Assembly (NCBI GenBank): GCA_009268125.1
Contig: WBOU01000011.1
Coordinates: 62,001 to 126,000, forward strand
From: Chloroflexia bacterium SDU3-3
GTDB lineage: Bacteria > Chloroflexota > Chloroflexia > Chloroflexales > Roseiflexaceae
Direction: 5' to 3'
Length of the DNA stretch: 64,000 nt
The position numbers and the translations under genes are program-made. Positions 50,567-59,601 of this stretch are shown here, in pieces (within the stretch, counting starts at the first letter, position 1; each line of letters starts with the position of its first letter). The notes beneath the pieces are model-generated. The model saw nothing but the letters and a program-made list of their open reading frames with translations. It ran no database searches and was not told the origin of the DNA.

Positions 50567-51529
50567 ATGAAAACGGCTTCTCTGCCCTCTGCGCAGCGCA
50601 GCGCTGGCAAAAAAGGTGGCCGTCGGAGCGATAGGCTCACGGCGGCGGCCTACCTGGCCCCAGCGACGCTGGTGCTGATGCTGATAAATATCTTTCCTAT
50701 TTTTTATACCCTCTACCTGTCGCTCACCAATCGCAACGGGCCGACCCGATTCGCCGAGGGCAACTACTGGATCACGGGCTTGCAGAACTACGAGCGGCTG
50801 CTCAAAGACGCCGACTTCTACCTAGTGCTTGGCAAGACCGCGCTCTACGCCGTGCTCTGCGTGGCGCTCTTCTTTATTGTGGGCCTGACCTTTGCGCTCA
50901 TCCTCAACGACCCGGCGATCCGCGCGCGGTCGCTCTGGCGCACCCTGCTGATCCTGCCGTGGGCCGTGCCCTACTGGATCACCGCGCTGATCTGGAAGTT
51001 CCTGTTCCACGGGCAGTATGGCCCGATCAACCAGGCCCTGCGCGCCATCGGCCTGAACCCGCCCGACTGGCTGCTGAACGGCTCCACCGCCTTCATCGCC
51101 ATCACGGTGGTGAATGTCTGGCTCAGCTTCCCGTTCTTCATGCTGGTGCTGCTCGGCGGGCTGCAGTCCATCCCCGACGAGCTCTACGAGGCCGCCGATC
51201 TGGATGGCGCGTCGCGCCCCGATAAGCTGTTCAGCATCACCCTGCCGCTGCTGCGCCCCGTCGCCATCCCGGCCATCATCCTCAGCCTGATCACCACGCT
51301 CAAGATCTTCGAGACGATCTTCCTGATGACCGGCGGCGGCCCCACCACCAAGATCGGCCAGCCCGGCGCGACCGAGCTGCTGCTGGTCTGGGCCTATAAC
51401 CAGGGCTTCCAAGGCTCGCAGCGCTTCGGCCTGGTCGGCGCGTTCTCGGTGGTGGTCTTCCTCATCCTGCTCGTGGTCACGATCGTCTACACCAAGGTCA
51501 CCAATGCGACCAGGGGGGCATATGAATAA
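50567..51529 (+). CDS. Sugar ABC transporter permease (MalF/UgpA type)
   Basis: This 320-residue permease has six predicted transmembrane helices. LTAAAYLAPATLVLMLINIFPIFYTLYLSLTNRN is the first helix region. The coupling (EAA) loop is DELYEAADLDGASRPDKLFSITLPLLRPVAIPAI, and TGGGPTTKIGQPGATELLLVWAYNQGF is family-typical. The ATG at 50567 was chosen because the preceding open frame lacks membrane or Shine-Dalgarno support. Its stop overlaps the next permease start by eight bases. Confidence 0.92.
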   Translation: MKTASLPSAQRSAGKKGGRRSDRLTAAAYLAPATLVLMLINIFPIFYTLYLSLTNRNGPTRFAEGNYWITGLQNYERLLKDADFYLVLGKTALYAVLCVALFFIVGLTFALILNDPAIRARSLWRTLLILPWAVPYWITALIWKFLFHGQYGPINQALRAIGLNPPDWLLNGSTAFIAITVVNVWLSFPFFMLVLLGGLQSIPDELYEAADLDGASRPDKLFSITLPLLRPVAIPAIILSLITTLKIFETIFLMTGGGPTTKIGQPGATELLLVWAYNQGFQGSQRFGLVGAFSVVVFLILLVVTIVYTKVTNATRGAYE

Positions 51530-52364
51530 GCTGCGCAGAACCCGCGGCGGCATGCTGGTGGCCGAGTATGCCATCCTGATGATCGGCGTGTTCTTCTCGG
51601 TCTTCCCGATCTACTTTGTGGTGCAGGCCGCGCTCCGCCCCGGCAACCAGCTCTACACCACCACGCTGCAGATCTTCCCCAGCGACGCCACGCTGGACAA
51701 CTTCCGCTATGTGCTGACCCAGATCCCGCTGCTGCTGTGGGTCTGGAACAGTGTCAAGATCGCCCTGGCGACCACCGTGGCCACCCTGCTGATCACGGTG
51801 CCCGCCGCCTACGCGCTCTCGCACTTTCACTTCCGTGGCCGCGCGGCCATCCTCACCGGGCTGCTGGCCTTGCAGGCCTTCCCGGCGGCGCTGGCGCTGC
51901 CCGCGTTCTACCTCATCCTCATGCGCACCGGCCTGCTGAACACCCACGCTGGCCTGATCTTGATCTACGCCGCCGGCGCGACCGCCTTCAATGTCTGGAA
52001 CATCAAGGGCTACTTCGACACGGTGCCCCAGGAGATCACCGAGGCCGCGCTGCTCGACGGCGCGACCCCCACCCAGGCCTTCCTGATGGTGATGCTGCCG
52101 CTGGTGCGCCCGGTGCTCGCCGTCACAGCGCTGTTTGGCTTCCTGGCGGGCTTCGGCGACTTCATCCTGGCCAACACGGTGCTGTTCGACGAGAAGCTCT
52201 ACACCGCGCCGGTCGGCGTGTTCGGCCTGCAGAACGGCTACCGCAACCCGTGGGGCTGGTTCGCGGCCTGCGCCCTGATCGTGGCGCTGCCGATCACCGC
52301 CGTGTTCCTCTACCTCCAGCGACACCTCGTCTCGGGCCTCGCCGCAGGCGGGGTCAAGGGGTAG
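51522..52364 (+). CDS. Sugar ABC transporter permease (MalG type)
   Basis: This 280-residue partner permease has six predicted helices. It starts inside the end of the MalF-type gene (ATG at 51522 with AGGGGGG upstream), indicating coupled translation. The EAA coupling loop is QEITEAALLDGATPTQAFLMVMLPLVRPVLAV, followed by ALFGFLAGFGDFILANTVLFDEK. No ATPase lies nearby, so a shared MsmX-type ATPase encoded elsewhere probably energises the importer. Confidence 0.92.
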   Translation: MNKLRRTRGGMLVAEYAILMIGVFFSVFPIYFVVQAALRPGNQLYTTTLQIFPSDATLDNFRYVLTQIPLLLWVWNSVKIALATTVATLLITVPAAYALSHFHFRGRAAILTGLLALQAFPAALALPAFYLILMRTGLLNTHAGLILIYAAGATAFNVWNIKGYFDTVPQEITEAALLDGATPTQAFLMVMLPLVRPVLAVTALFGFLAGFGDFILANTVLFDEKLYTAPVGVFGLQNGYRNPWGWFAACALIVALPITAVFLYLQRHLVSGLAAGGVKG

Positions 52365-52476
52365 ACCGCCGCTAGGCACCGCGCGGGGCCACGACCGCCC
52401 CGCCGCACCCACGGCGCAGGTGCCTGGCGCGCGCCCCCAGGGCTGCTCGCAGCCCGCTGTCTCTTCCGCACGCCGC

Positions 52477-52523
52477 AGCACGAAGACGCCAGAAGCCGCC
52501 GCTTCCGCGCTTCGTGCTTTTTT
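52477..52523 (+). terminator. Intrinsic terminator between importer and glycosidase genes
   Basis: AGCACGAAG (52477-52485) pairs with CTTCGTGCT (52510-52518) around an internal stem-loop and is followed by T-run 52519-52523. The sequence also resembles the CACGAAGACGCGAAG repeat family. Confidence 0.65.
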
Positions 52524-52551
52524 CTTGCCCGCCACCATAGAAGGAATAGCT

Positions 52552-54633
52552 ATGCAGCCCTTTTCAATTGATCACCGCAGCGGCCAGCAGTCGCATATCG
52601 ATCTCTCGTCCCTGCTGGATGCCCCAGCGGGAAAAGATGGCTTTGTCACGGTTCAGGATGGCCACCTGGTCAAGCCCTCGGGCCAGCGCCTGCGCCTGTG
52701 GGGCGTGAATGTGACCGACTGGACGCCCGGCTCGGTCATGCTGCCCACCAAGCACGATGCCCCGATCTACGCGGCGGCCCTCGCGCGCCATGGCATCAAC
52801 TGTGTGCGCCTGCACTTCCTCGATCTGTTCGCCCCCAGGGGCATCATCGACCCCGCCCACGATGACACCGTGCACTTCGACGCCGATCAGCTCGACCGCC
52901 TGGACTTCTGGGTGGCTCAGCTAAAACAGCGCGGCATCTACTGCGACCTCAACCTGATGGTCGGAAGATCGTATAAGGCGGGCGATGATGTGGCCGACCA
53001 CGACCAGATCGGCTGGGCCAAGGCCATAAGCTTCACCAGCCCGCGCCTGATCGCGCTGCAGAAGCAGTACGCCCGCCAGCTGCTCACCCACGTCAACCCC
53101 TACACCGGCAGCGAGTATCGCCACGAGCCAGCGATCGTGATCGTGGAGCTGGTCAACGAGAACTCGCTGGTGGAGGCCTGGTGGCATGGGCGCACGCACC
53201 CCACGCAGCCGCTCTCGGCAGACCCAAACTGGCGTCCGCTGCCCGCGTACTACGCCGACATGCTCACCGAGCAGTACAACGCCTATCTGGCCCAGCGCCT
53301 CTCGCCCACGGAGCTGGCCGAGTACCGCGCGCTCACCGGCACGCCCGCCGGGCAGCCGGTGCAGCGCCTGCACCGCAGCGCATTTGCCACCGCGCCCGCC
53401 CGCCAGTTCCAGACCGAGGCCGGATTCTATATGGATGCCGAGCGCAGCTTTTTCTGCGAAATGCGCGACTTCCTGCGCGGCGAGCTGGGCGTCCAGTCGC
53501 TGCTGCTCGGCTCTAGCGATCACAACCACGAGTGGAGCGGCTACCCCACGATCTGGGCCAACGCCGCGCTCGACATCCTGGATGGCCACGACTACTGGCA
53601 GCACGAGGCCTTCCCCGGCAAGAAGAACACCCCCATGGTCAACGACCCGCTGATCTCCACCGTGGCGCGGCTGGCCCGCACGGCGGTGGCGGGCAAACCC
53701 TTTATCGTCAGCGAGGTCAACAACCCCTTCCCCCACGACTGGATGGCCGAGGGCATCCCCACGCTGGCCGCCTACGCCAGCCTGCAAGATTGGGACGGCG
53801 TGATCTGGTATACCGTGGAGCTGAAGAGCGACCCCGCGTGGCCCGCGTCGCTGGGCGACGCCTTCGACATGCTGCTCGACCCCGTGAAGATGCCGCAGCT
53901 GGCTGCCGGGGCCTTGCTGTTCCTGCGCGGCGATGTGCGCGCCGCCAGCCAGCTGGTGCAGCGCAGCTACACGCCCGAGCAGCTGCGCGAGACCCTGCGC
54001 ATGGATGAGGCCCACGCGCCCTACTACACCCCCGGCTTCTCGCCCGCGCTGGCGCTCCAGCATCGGGTGCGCATCGGGTCGCTGGATGGCGCTGGCCAGA
54101 ACGACTACCCCGCCGCCGAGGCTGGCGCGCTGGCCGCCGACACTGGCGAGCTGTGCTGGCAGGTCTCACCCGAGCACGGCGGGATCATCACGGTGGACAC
54201 CGCGCGCTCGCAGGCCCTGATCGGCTTCCTAGCGGCGGGCAGGCCAGCCCTGCGCCACCTGAGCGCCTATCTGGAAAACACCTTCTGCGCCATCACGCTG
54301 GCCGCGCTGGATGATCTGCCGATCGCCCGATCCGCGCGGCTGCTGCTCACAGTGGCGGCCAAGGTCGAGAACACCGGCCAGCAGTGGAACGAGGACCGCA
54401 CCAAGGCCACCGACTACGGCCACGCCCCCGCGCAGATCGAGCCGGTGCGCGGCAGCATCACGCTGGGCCAGATCGATCTGGCGCAGGAGGTGCAGATCAC
54501 CCCACTAGATGGCGCGGGGCTGCCGCTCGGCCCTGCCAGCCAGGCCCAGCGCACCGCCCAGGGCTGGCGCTTCACAATCGGCAGCCCCGCAACTCCCTGG
54601 TACGAGATCATCGTCTCGCGCACTGTCGCCTAG
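52552..54633 (+). CDS. Clan GH-A (GH5-like, cellulase-family) glycoside hydrolase
   Basis: This 693-residue protein has no signal peptide, so it is probably cytoplasmic and acts on imported oligosaccharides. The barrel (about 40-430) starts LVKPSGQRLRLWGVNVTDWTPG and includes HGINCVRLHFLDLFAPRGII and FWVAQLKQRGIYCDLNLM. The probable acid/base is E203 (VELVNENSLVE) and the nucleophile E388 (FIVSEVNNPFPHDW). A beta-rich C-terminal region follows. Exact family and substrate are uncertain. AAGGA precedes the ATG. It follows the importer genes beyond a terminator. Confidence 0.8.
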   Translation: MQPFSIDHRSGQQSHIDLSSLLDAPAGKDGFVTVQDGHLVKPSGQRLRLWGVNVTDWTPGSVMLPTKHDAPIYAAALARHGINCVRLHFLDLFAPRGIIDPAHDDTVHFDADQLDRLDFWVAQLKQRGIYCDLNLMVGRSYKAGDDVADHDQIGWAKAISFTSPRLIALQKQYARQLLTHVNPYTGSEYRHEPAIVIVELVNENSLVEAWWHGRTHPTQPLSADPNWRPLPAYYADMLTEQYNAYLAQRLSPTELAEYRALTGTPAGQPVQRLHRSAFATAPARQFQTEAGFYMDAERSFFCEMRDFLRGELGVQSLLLGSSDHNHEWSGYPTIWANAALDILDGHDYWQHEAFPGKKNTPMVNDPLISTVARLARTAVAGKPFIVSEVNNPFPHDWMAEGIPTLAAYASLQDWDGVIWYTVELKSDPAWPASLGDAFDMLLDPVKMPQLAAGALLFLRGDVRAASQLVQRSYTPEQLRETLRMDEAHAPYYTPGFSPALALQHRVRIGSLDGAGQNDYPAAEAGALAADTGELCWQVSPEHGGIITVDTARSQALIGFLAAGRPALRHLSAYLENTFCAITLAALDDLPIARSARLLLTVAAKVENTGQQWNEDRTKATDYGHAPAQIEPVRGSITLGQIDLAQEVQITPLDGAGLPLGPASQAQRTAQGWRFTIGSPATPWYEIIVSRTVA

Positions 54634-54653
54634 CCGCGCGGGGCAAAGAACCG

Positions 54654-54755
54654 CTTCACCACAAAGACCCGAAGGGAATAAATCTATTTACCACCAAGAC
54701 ACCAAGGGAACCCCAAAACCTGTTCATCACGAAGATCTAAAGGCGCAAAGGGACT
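54654..54755 (+). repeat. CACCAAGACACCAAG-type degenerate repeats
   Basis: TTCACCACAAAGACCCGAAGG, TTACCACCAAGACACCAAGG and TTCATCACGAAGATCTAAAGG are spaced about 35-45 bases apart. Similar strings occur near 27754, 47508, 52477 and 61048. Confidence 0.65.
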
Positions 54756-54778
54756 AAAAACTATTTCCTGCTACTTTT

Positions 54779-54925
54779 CCCATGCGGCGAAGGTGCTGCT
54801 TGTGTTTTGATGGCCATATGCACGAACGCCAGCCACCTTCAGCATAGGAATACTACAAATTGGGGTTCAAAGGGGCAACGCCCCTGGCGGGGTTCCAAGG
54901 GCGCGGAGCCCTTGGGGCCGCCCGC
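54779..54925 (+). repeat. Dispersed structured element, copy A
   Basis: This 147-base sequence shares long blocks with the complement of 61234-61385: CATGCGGCGAAGGTG, TGTTTTGATGGCCATATG, GCATAGGAAT and GGGGTTC-x-AAGGGG. Two 3' hairpins follow: AGGGGC-AAC-GCCCCT (54871-54885) and CCAAGGGC-GCGGA-GCCCTTGG (54895-54915). Confidence 0.85.
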
Positions 54926-55115
54926 ACACGGCATCCACCGCTGATGGAAAAAAAGCCCAGCGCCCTCGGTCGACCCGACCGCGCAACGATCCAAACAGTG
55001 CCCTCGTTTGTCCCGACGCAGAAACACTCCTAAACAAAGAACACCCTAAAAAGATCCGCCCGCGCTGCACACGCACCGCACCGATCAGCAGCCACTGCAC
55101 ATCCCACAAACAAGC

Positions 55116-55162
55116 ACAGAGGCCGTCGGCACACCCACAGGCGATGTGCCGACGGCCTCTGT
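55116..55162 (-). terminator. 18-bp hairpin after the GH62 gene
   Basis: Perfect 18-bp arms (55116-55133 and 55145-55162) with an 11-base loop. On the minus strand GCTTGTTTG follows. Confidence 0.65.
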
Positions 55163-55183
55163 ACATGCTAGGCTATCACAGCG

Positions 55184-56881
55184 CTACCGCTGCAGCGTCA
55201 GCAGGGCCGGGCGGTACGGGATCAGGCCATAGTCCAGACCCGTCTTGGTCTTGTCGAAGCCCTGGTACAGCATCTGCAGGTTGCAGGGGTCGATCGTCAT
55301 CGTCTCATCGGGGTTGTTGCGCACCAGATCGCCGTGGCTGATGTCGTTGGTCCACGCATTGCCATTGGCAAAGCTCACGTTGTTGATGCCCGCAAACGGG
55401 TTGTTCTCCGATGCGGCCAGCGGCGTCCACGACCCGCCCAGGCTGGTGGCGGTGAACGACCGGAAGTAGCGCCCGCGCGCGCCGATCGCCTCGACGATCA
55501 TCAGGTACTGGTTCTGGCCCTGCACCTTGTAGACCTGCACGGCCTCGAACAGATTGTTGGTGCTGTCGGTCATAATCGTGGTGGCCGCGCCGAAGGTGCC
55601 GGGGAAATTGCCGATCGGCATGCTGGATCGGTAGATCCGCCCGTTGTCACCGGCGAAGAACAGATAGCAGTTCTGGCCATCGCAGATCACCGTCTGGTCG
55701 ATCGGCCCCGTGCCGGAGTTCGAGATGCTGCCCGAGAACAGCGAGCCTTCATTGCCCCAGCTGGATGGGTTGGTCGGGTCGGTCGAGGTCATATAGCGGA
55801 ACGGCGTCGCACCCCACTGGAAGGCCAGCACCCAGATCCGCTTGGGGCTGAAGTAGAACAGCGTAGGGGCTACCGTGCCGCGCCGCATGCCCACCTGGGT
55901 GGCGCTGCCCGCCTGCGACCAGTCGTTGAAGCTGAAGAAGGCCGAGCCCCAGGTCGATCCGCTGTCGTGCGTGGTCATGTACACCAGGTGCTGGCCGTTG
56001 TAGGTTACGGTGGTGAAGTCCTTAAGCGAGACCCAGCCCGACTTGGGGTTGGCCAGCGGGCCGGTAGAGGACCAGCGGAACTGCGAGGGCAGCGAGCAGG
56101 CCGCCGTGGCCGAGAAGCTGGCCGTCACGCTCTTGGCGGCGGTCATCGCGACCGTGCAGGTGGATGCCGTGCCCGAGCAGGCCCCGCCCCAGCCAGCGAA
56201 GGTCGAGCCAGCAGACGCCGCAGCTGTCAGCGTGACGCTGGTGCCGCTGGCGTAGGTTGCGCTACAGGTCGATCCGCAGTTGATCCCGCTGCCCGTCACG
56301 GTGCCGCTGCCGGTGCCGCTCTTCGTCACCGTCAGCGCGTAGCTGGCAGGCACTGGCGTGGCCGTCGGGTTGGTGGTGATGGGTGTGGCGGTGGGCAGAA
56401 CCGCGGTCGGCGTGCTGCCCGCAGGGCTAGTGGGGGTCGGCGTGGTCGCCGCGTCGCCGCAGGGCACGCCGTTCAGCGAGAAGCTGCCAGGGACGGCGTT
56501 GGTGCCGCTGTAGGTGCCCTGAAAGCCGAAGCTCTGCGTGCCGCCGGAGGGAATGCTGGCATTCCAGTCGGCGCTGTTGCGGGCCGTCACATTCGCCCCG
56601 CTCTGCGTGATCACCGCGTTCCAGGCGTTAGAGACCTGCTGGTTGCCGGAGAAGGACCATGTCAGCGTCCAGCCGCCCGAGATCGCCGCGCCCAGGTTCG
56701 TCACTTTCACATCGGCGGTAAAACCAGTGCCCCAGCTATTGGGCACGTAGTCAACCCGACAGGTGCTGCTCTGCTGCGCGACGCGGGCCTGTGCGGGCCC
56801 AGTGCCCAGCGCCAGCGCGCCCAGCAGCAGGGACACAATGCCGATGCCACCACGATAAAACTGCTTACTCATGGGGTGCAT
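55184..56881 (-). CDS. Secreted GH62 alpha-L-arabinofuranosidase with CBM2 and InlB-B-like repeat
   Basis: This 565-residue secreted enzyme removes arabinofuranosyl side groups from arabinan or arabinoxylan. The signal peptide ends near PAQARV. A CBM2 cellulose/xylan-binding domain (about 39-145, [24 protein letters not shown]...WTLTWSF) is followed by a Thr/Pro linker. A divergent InlB-B-type repeat ([20 protein letters not shown]...[10 protein letters not shown]) comes next. The GH62 five-bladed propeller (about 270-560) begins [36 protein letters not shown] and includes [11 protein letters not shown]-type and [12 protein letters not shown] segments. The start may be 56881 or the ATG at 56872, which sits better behind AAGGAG. 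Confidence 0.93.
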   Translation of the reverse strand: MHPMSKQFYRGGIGIVSLLLGALALGTGPAQARVAQQSSTCRVDYVPNSWGTGFTADVKVTNLGAAISGGWTLTWSFSGNQQVSNAWNAVITQSGANVTARNSADWNASIPSGGTQSFGFQGTYSGTNAVPGSFSLNGVPCGDAATTPTPTSPAGSTPTAVLPTATPITTNPTATPVPASYALTVTKSGTGSGTVTGSGINCGSTCSATYASGTSVTLTAAASAGSTFAGWGGACSGTASTCTVAMTAAKSVTASFSATAACSLPSQFRWSSTGPLANPKSGWVSLKDFTTVTYNGQHLVYMTTHDSGSTWGSAFFSFNDWSQAGSATQVGMRRGTVAPTLFYFSPKRIWVLAFQWGATPFRYMTSTDPTNPSSWGNEGSLFSGSISNSGTGPIDQTVICDGQNCYLFFAGDNGRIYRSSMPIGNFPGTFGAATTIMTDSTNNLFEAVQVYKVQGQNQYLMIVEAIGARGRYFRSFTATSLGGSWTPLAASENNPFAGINNVSFANGNAWTNDISHGDLVRNNPDETMTIDPCNLQMLYQGFDKTKTGLDYGLIPYRPALLTLQR

Positions 56882-57277
56882 TCTCCTTTGAATACGCGAT
56901 AGTGGATACGCCCGAGGCCATAGAGCGGTCGGGGAACTGCCTGGGCAATGACGGCCGATTGCTGCCGCTCGCCGCTGCCGACAAGCATCACCCCGTCGAT
57001 TGGCGCAACGACCCTACAGCGCAGCGGGGTGAAAGCCCCGGCCCTGGCCAAGATCCCGTCGCACACATCGCTCTTTGTTGGCAGCCAACACGATACGATC
57101 AGTATAAAGTTTTAGCGCCAGGCAGCAATGCTTAATCTTTTGAGATGTGTCAGATTTTTTACTAAAAATTAATAATCGGGGAGACGCCGCCCCATGCAGG
57201 GCTAATAATCACTGCCAGCACAGCCACGCAGCCTGCCAACCCTTCAAATACGACCCAGCAGCACCACATGATCCTCG
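56882..57277. other. Intergenic region upstream of GH62
   Basis: This 396-base stretch between two minus-strand genes has no supported gene. No convincing promoter, repeat or hairpin was recognised. Confidence 0.4.
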
Positions 57278-57655
57278 CTATAGCCTCATCGCAACAAAAC
57301 GAGCGCCCGCGCATACCGCACACAACCTGCCGCAACACGTTTCCGTGTGAAAAATGTGCGCACACAACCCGCCGCAGCGTGCAGCGATACTCCCGCAGCA
57401 TAAAACGACATTCACAACAAACGCATAGCTATACCAGTAGCTTGGCGAACTCTCACCCCAGTAGAGCTGGTAGCTATCGGCGGCGATACAGTATGTTGCC
57501 GAGATACTGCCGCCGGAGCGGTTGAAGCGAATATAGGTCAGTGACGGGTATCCAGCAGCCTGCACCACACGTGTGGGGATGGCAAAGGAGACAGCCATCA
57601 CAAAACACACGATAAGCAGCAGAGGGCGCACCAAGCGACGGAAGGCTTTCGTCAT
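57278..57655 (-). CDS. Small secreted protein, unrecognised, possibly frame-disrupted
   Basis: This 125-residue frame starts MTKAFRRLVRPLLLIVCFVMAVSFAIPTRVVQAAG, a clear signal peptide. The mature part reads PSLTYIRFNRSGGSISATYCIAADSYQLYWGESSPSYWYSYAFVV, which looks like a real secreted beta-rich domain. After residue 85 it becomes Cys-rich and less protein-like (CCGSIAARCGGLCAHIF), which suggests a frameshift or a degraded end. AAGGAG lies about 11 bases before the ATG. No family is recognised. Confidence 0.45.
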   Translation of the reverse strand: MTKAFRRLVRPLLLIVCFVMAVSFAIPTRVVQAAGYPSLTYIRFNRSGGSISATYCIAADSYQLYWGESSPSYWYSYAFVVNVVLCCGSIAARCGGLCAHIFHTETCCGRLCAVCAGARFVAMRL

Positions 57656-57879
57656 CCTATCACTTGCTCCTTGTAGATTTCATGGCGATTACGGAAAAAC
57701 CACCAGGATTTTCTCGCGCCACGCGGCCTAGCTATCATACGAACATAGCCATCTCCTTTCTGGACAATATGCCTTTCTCATCAGATGGAAGGTAGTGCGC
57801 CCATCCACCTGCATGCAGTATACTGATAGGCACTCATCGGATCTACGTTTTTGCGCAATCGAACAGAGGAGATTGTCTA

Positions 57880-58872
57880 ATGCCCAACTACAGCTTTGGC
57901 GAATTGCTAAACATCTTCTTTGTATTGCAACAAGACCCGTCAATCCCTGCCGATCAACGTAAGACCCAGAGAGATCTTGCCCACGAAACCGGGATCGCGT
58001 TACGCACGCTCAGCAACTGGTTTAATGATGCAGCTATCCCGCGCTACCCGGAAGATGTCAGAAAACTCGCATATGCGCTCGCACTGACGCCGCTGCAGGC
58101 CGATATGTTGCTCTACAGTGTCAATCCAGCTTGGGTGCTCTACGGAACGCCAATTGAGCGACTGCAGGCTGCCGAGGTAGTCCGCTACAACGAGCAGCGT
58201 ATCGCTGCACAGCCGCTCGCGCAGCAGCTAGCACCATCGCTCATACAGATTCGACAAGAGTGGCAGCCTATCCTAACCGAGTCGTTTACCCATAACGCTA
58301 ATCGGTGGGGTGTGGGCAAAAAGCAAGATGGCACATGCACAATCGATCGCTCAATCAGCGATGGCACCTACCAGCTGTCGCTCCAAAGCCACTTTCACGG
58401 CGGGGTATTTATGGGGGGCGATTCCCACTGCATTGCACCGCCAACCTACTATGCGCAGGTCGATGCGCTACGGGTTGCAGGCGATACAGATGAAGAAGGC
58501 TACACCTTCGTATTCGAGGAGATCCACGATGGCTGCCACGCCATGATGCGGATTCGCGAGCCAAAGCAGCTCGTCTCTGTGGTACAGACTCTCGATGGGG
58601 GGGATAACTTTATCATCCACATGGATCGCACTGCTGCACCGATGGTGCGCCCTGGCAAGTACAACCGTATTGCCATCCTTGCACAGAATGACGATCACTG
58701 GTTCTATATCAATGATATTTGTGTGGGGCACCGCCGCATTGAGCGATTGCCACATAGCCGGTTAGATGTAGGAGTGGTGGCCCATAATCACCGGCAGGTC
58801 GTATGCCAGTTCCAAAAATTCACGGTGATGATCCCGCCTATACCAGGTCTCCCATCCAACAAAGTAAGCTAG
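57880..58872 (+). CDS. XRE-type HTH protein fused to a concanavalin-like beta-sandwich domain
   Basis: This 330-residue protein has no signal peptide. Residues of about 5-80 are an XRE-like helix-turn-helix (KTQRDLAHETGIALRTLSNWFNDAAIPRYPEDVRKLAYAL). After a helical linker, residues of about 140-315 read like a LamG/DUF1080-type concanavalin fold: SFTHNANRWGVGKKQDGTCTIDRSISDGTYQLSLQSHFHGG, YYAQVDALRVAGDTDEEGYTFVFEE, and GKYNRIAILAQNDDHWFYINDICVGHR. Such domains usually bind carbohydrate outside the cell, so the cytoplasmic DNA-binding fusion is unusual. GAGGAG precedes the ATG. Base composition is lower in GC than neighbouring genes. Confidence 0.75.
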   Translation: MPNYSFGELLNIFFVLQQDPSIPADQRKTQRDLAHETGIALRTLSNWFNDAAIPRYPEDVRKLAYALALTPLQADMLLYSVNPAWVLYGTPIERLQAAEVVRYNEQRIAAQPLAQQLAPSLIQIRQEWQPILTESFTHNANRWGVGKKQDGTCTIDRSISDGTYQLSLQSHFHGGVFMGGDSHCIAPPTYYAQVDALRVAGDTDEEGYTFVFEEIHDGCHAMMRIREPKQLVSVVQTLDGGDNFIIHMDRTAAPMVRPGKYNRIAILAQNDDHWFYINDICVGHRRIERLPHSRLDVGVVAHNHRQVVCQFQKFTVMIPPIPGLPSNKVS

Positions 58873-58993
58873 GATCATATAGCGTATGTTTTTGATGATA
58901 TGCTCACATAGCCGCCAGACCGCACGATACAACCCTGCTCATTGTGCAGCAATATGCAAGCTGCGGTCGCACCTCATTAGATTGGAGACGGTA

Positions 58994-59500
58994 ATGCGTA
59001 GAACTATCCCTCTCTATTTCACCATCACCATATCCTACCTTTTCCCCCTCGCCGCATGTCTGCTCGCGCTGGCGGGCTGCGGCGGGGGAGCCGCGCAGGC
59101 CGCGCCGCTGCCCGCCGAGCGTGCCGTGGCCATGGCCCTGGCCCACGCGCAGGCGGATTCACCTGCGGGAAAGCTGGTGGGCATGCCCTCGACGGCCCAC
59201 GGCAAGCTCGCCAGCTACGGCGAAGCCGCGACGATCGCATCTGGAACCGAGGAGCATAGCATCCCGGAAAGCCAGCGTAACCGCAGGGTATGGCTCGTCA
59301 TCTTCGAGGGCGACGCGGTGGCGCAGCTCGCGCCTGCGGCGGGCAGCATGGACACCGCCAAAGATGAGCGTTTCTCGCAGGTGGCGGTGATCATCGACGC
59401 GGTGACCGGCGAGGGCATCGAGGCGAGCAAGCACAGCGCTGGGAATGAGGTTCCAACCGATGGGCTGCCCGCGCTAGCGCTGCCGAGCGCGGCACAGTAG
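58994..59500 (+). CDS. Lipoprotein of unknown function with PepSY-like segment
   Basis: This 168-residue protein has an N-terminal signal with lipobox LALAGC (cysteine near residue 29), so it is probably a membrane-anchored lipoprotein. The mature part contains AERAVAMALAHAQADSPAGKLVG, RRVWLVIFEG and QVAVIIDAVTGEGIEAS. The helix-strand-strand order with a terminal VIID..TGE is reminiscent of PepSY domains. GGAG precedes the ATG at 58994. No partner gene is obvious. Confidence 0.65.
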   Translation: MRRTIPLYFTITISYLFPLAACLLALAGCGGGAAQAAPLPAERAVAMALAHAQADSPAGKLVGMPSTAHGKLASYGEAATIASGTEEHSIPESQRNRRVWLVIFEGDAVAQLAPAAGSMDTAKDERFSQVAVIIDAVTGEGIEASKHSAGNEVPTDGLPALALPSAAQ

Positions 59501-59536
59501 GGCGAAAGCAGCTCCAACACGACACGATAAGCAGAA

Positions 59537-59568
59537 CGCCGCCCACGATCCCAAGATCGTGGGCGGCG
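59537..59568. terminator. Bidirectional hairpin between convergent genes
   Basis: Perfect 14-bp arms CGCCGCCCACGATC (59537-59550) and its complement (59555-59568) with tetraloop CCAA, between the lipoprotein and the GH140-like gene. Confidence 0.6.
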
Positions 59569-59601
59569 CGGCACGCTGGGGGTGCGCCGAGGCGCGGCGG
59601 G

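Larger units (their letters stand above)
54634..55183. other. Repeat-rich intergenic region
   Basis: No gene is seen. It holds degenerate CACCAAGACACCAAGGG-type repeats (about 54654-54755), copy A of a ~150-bp structured element (54779-54925), and a perfect 18-bp hairpin (55116-55162). Confidence 0.8.
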
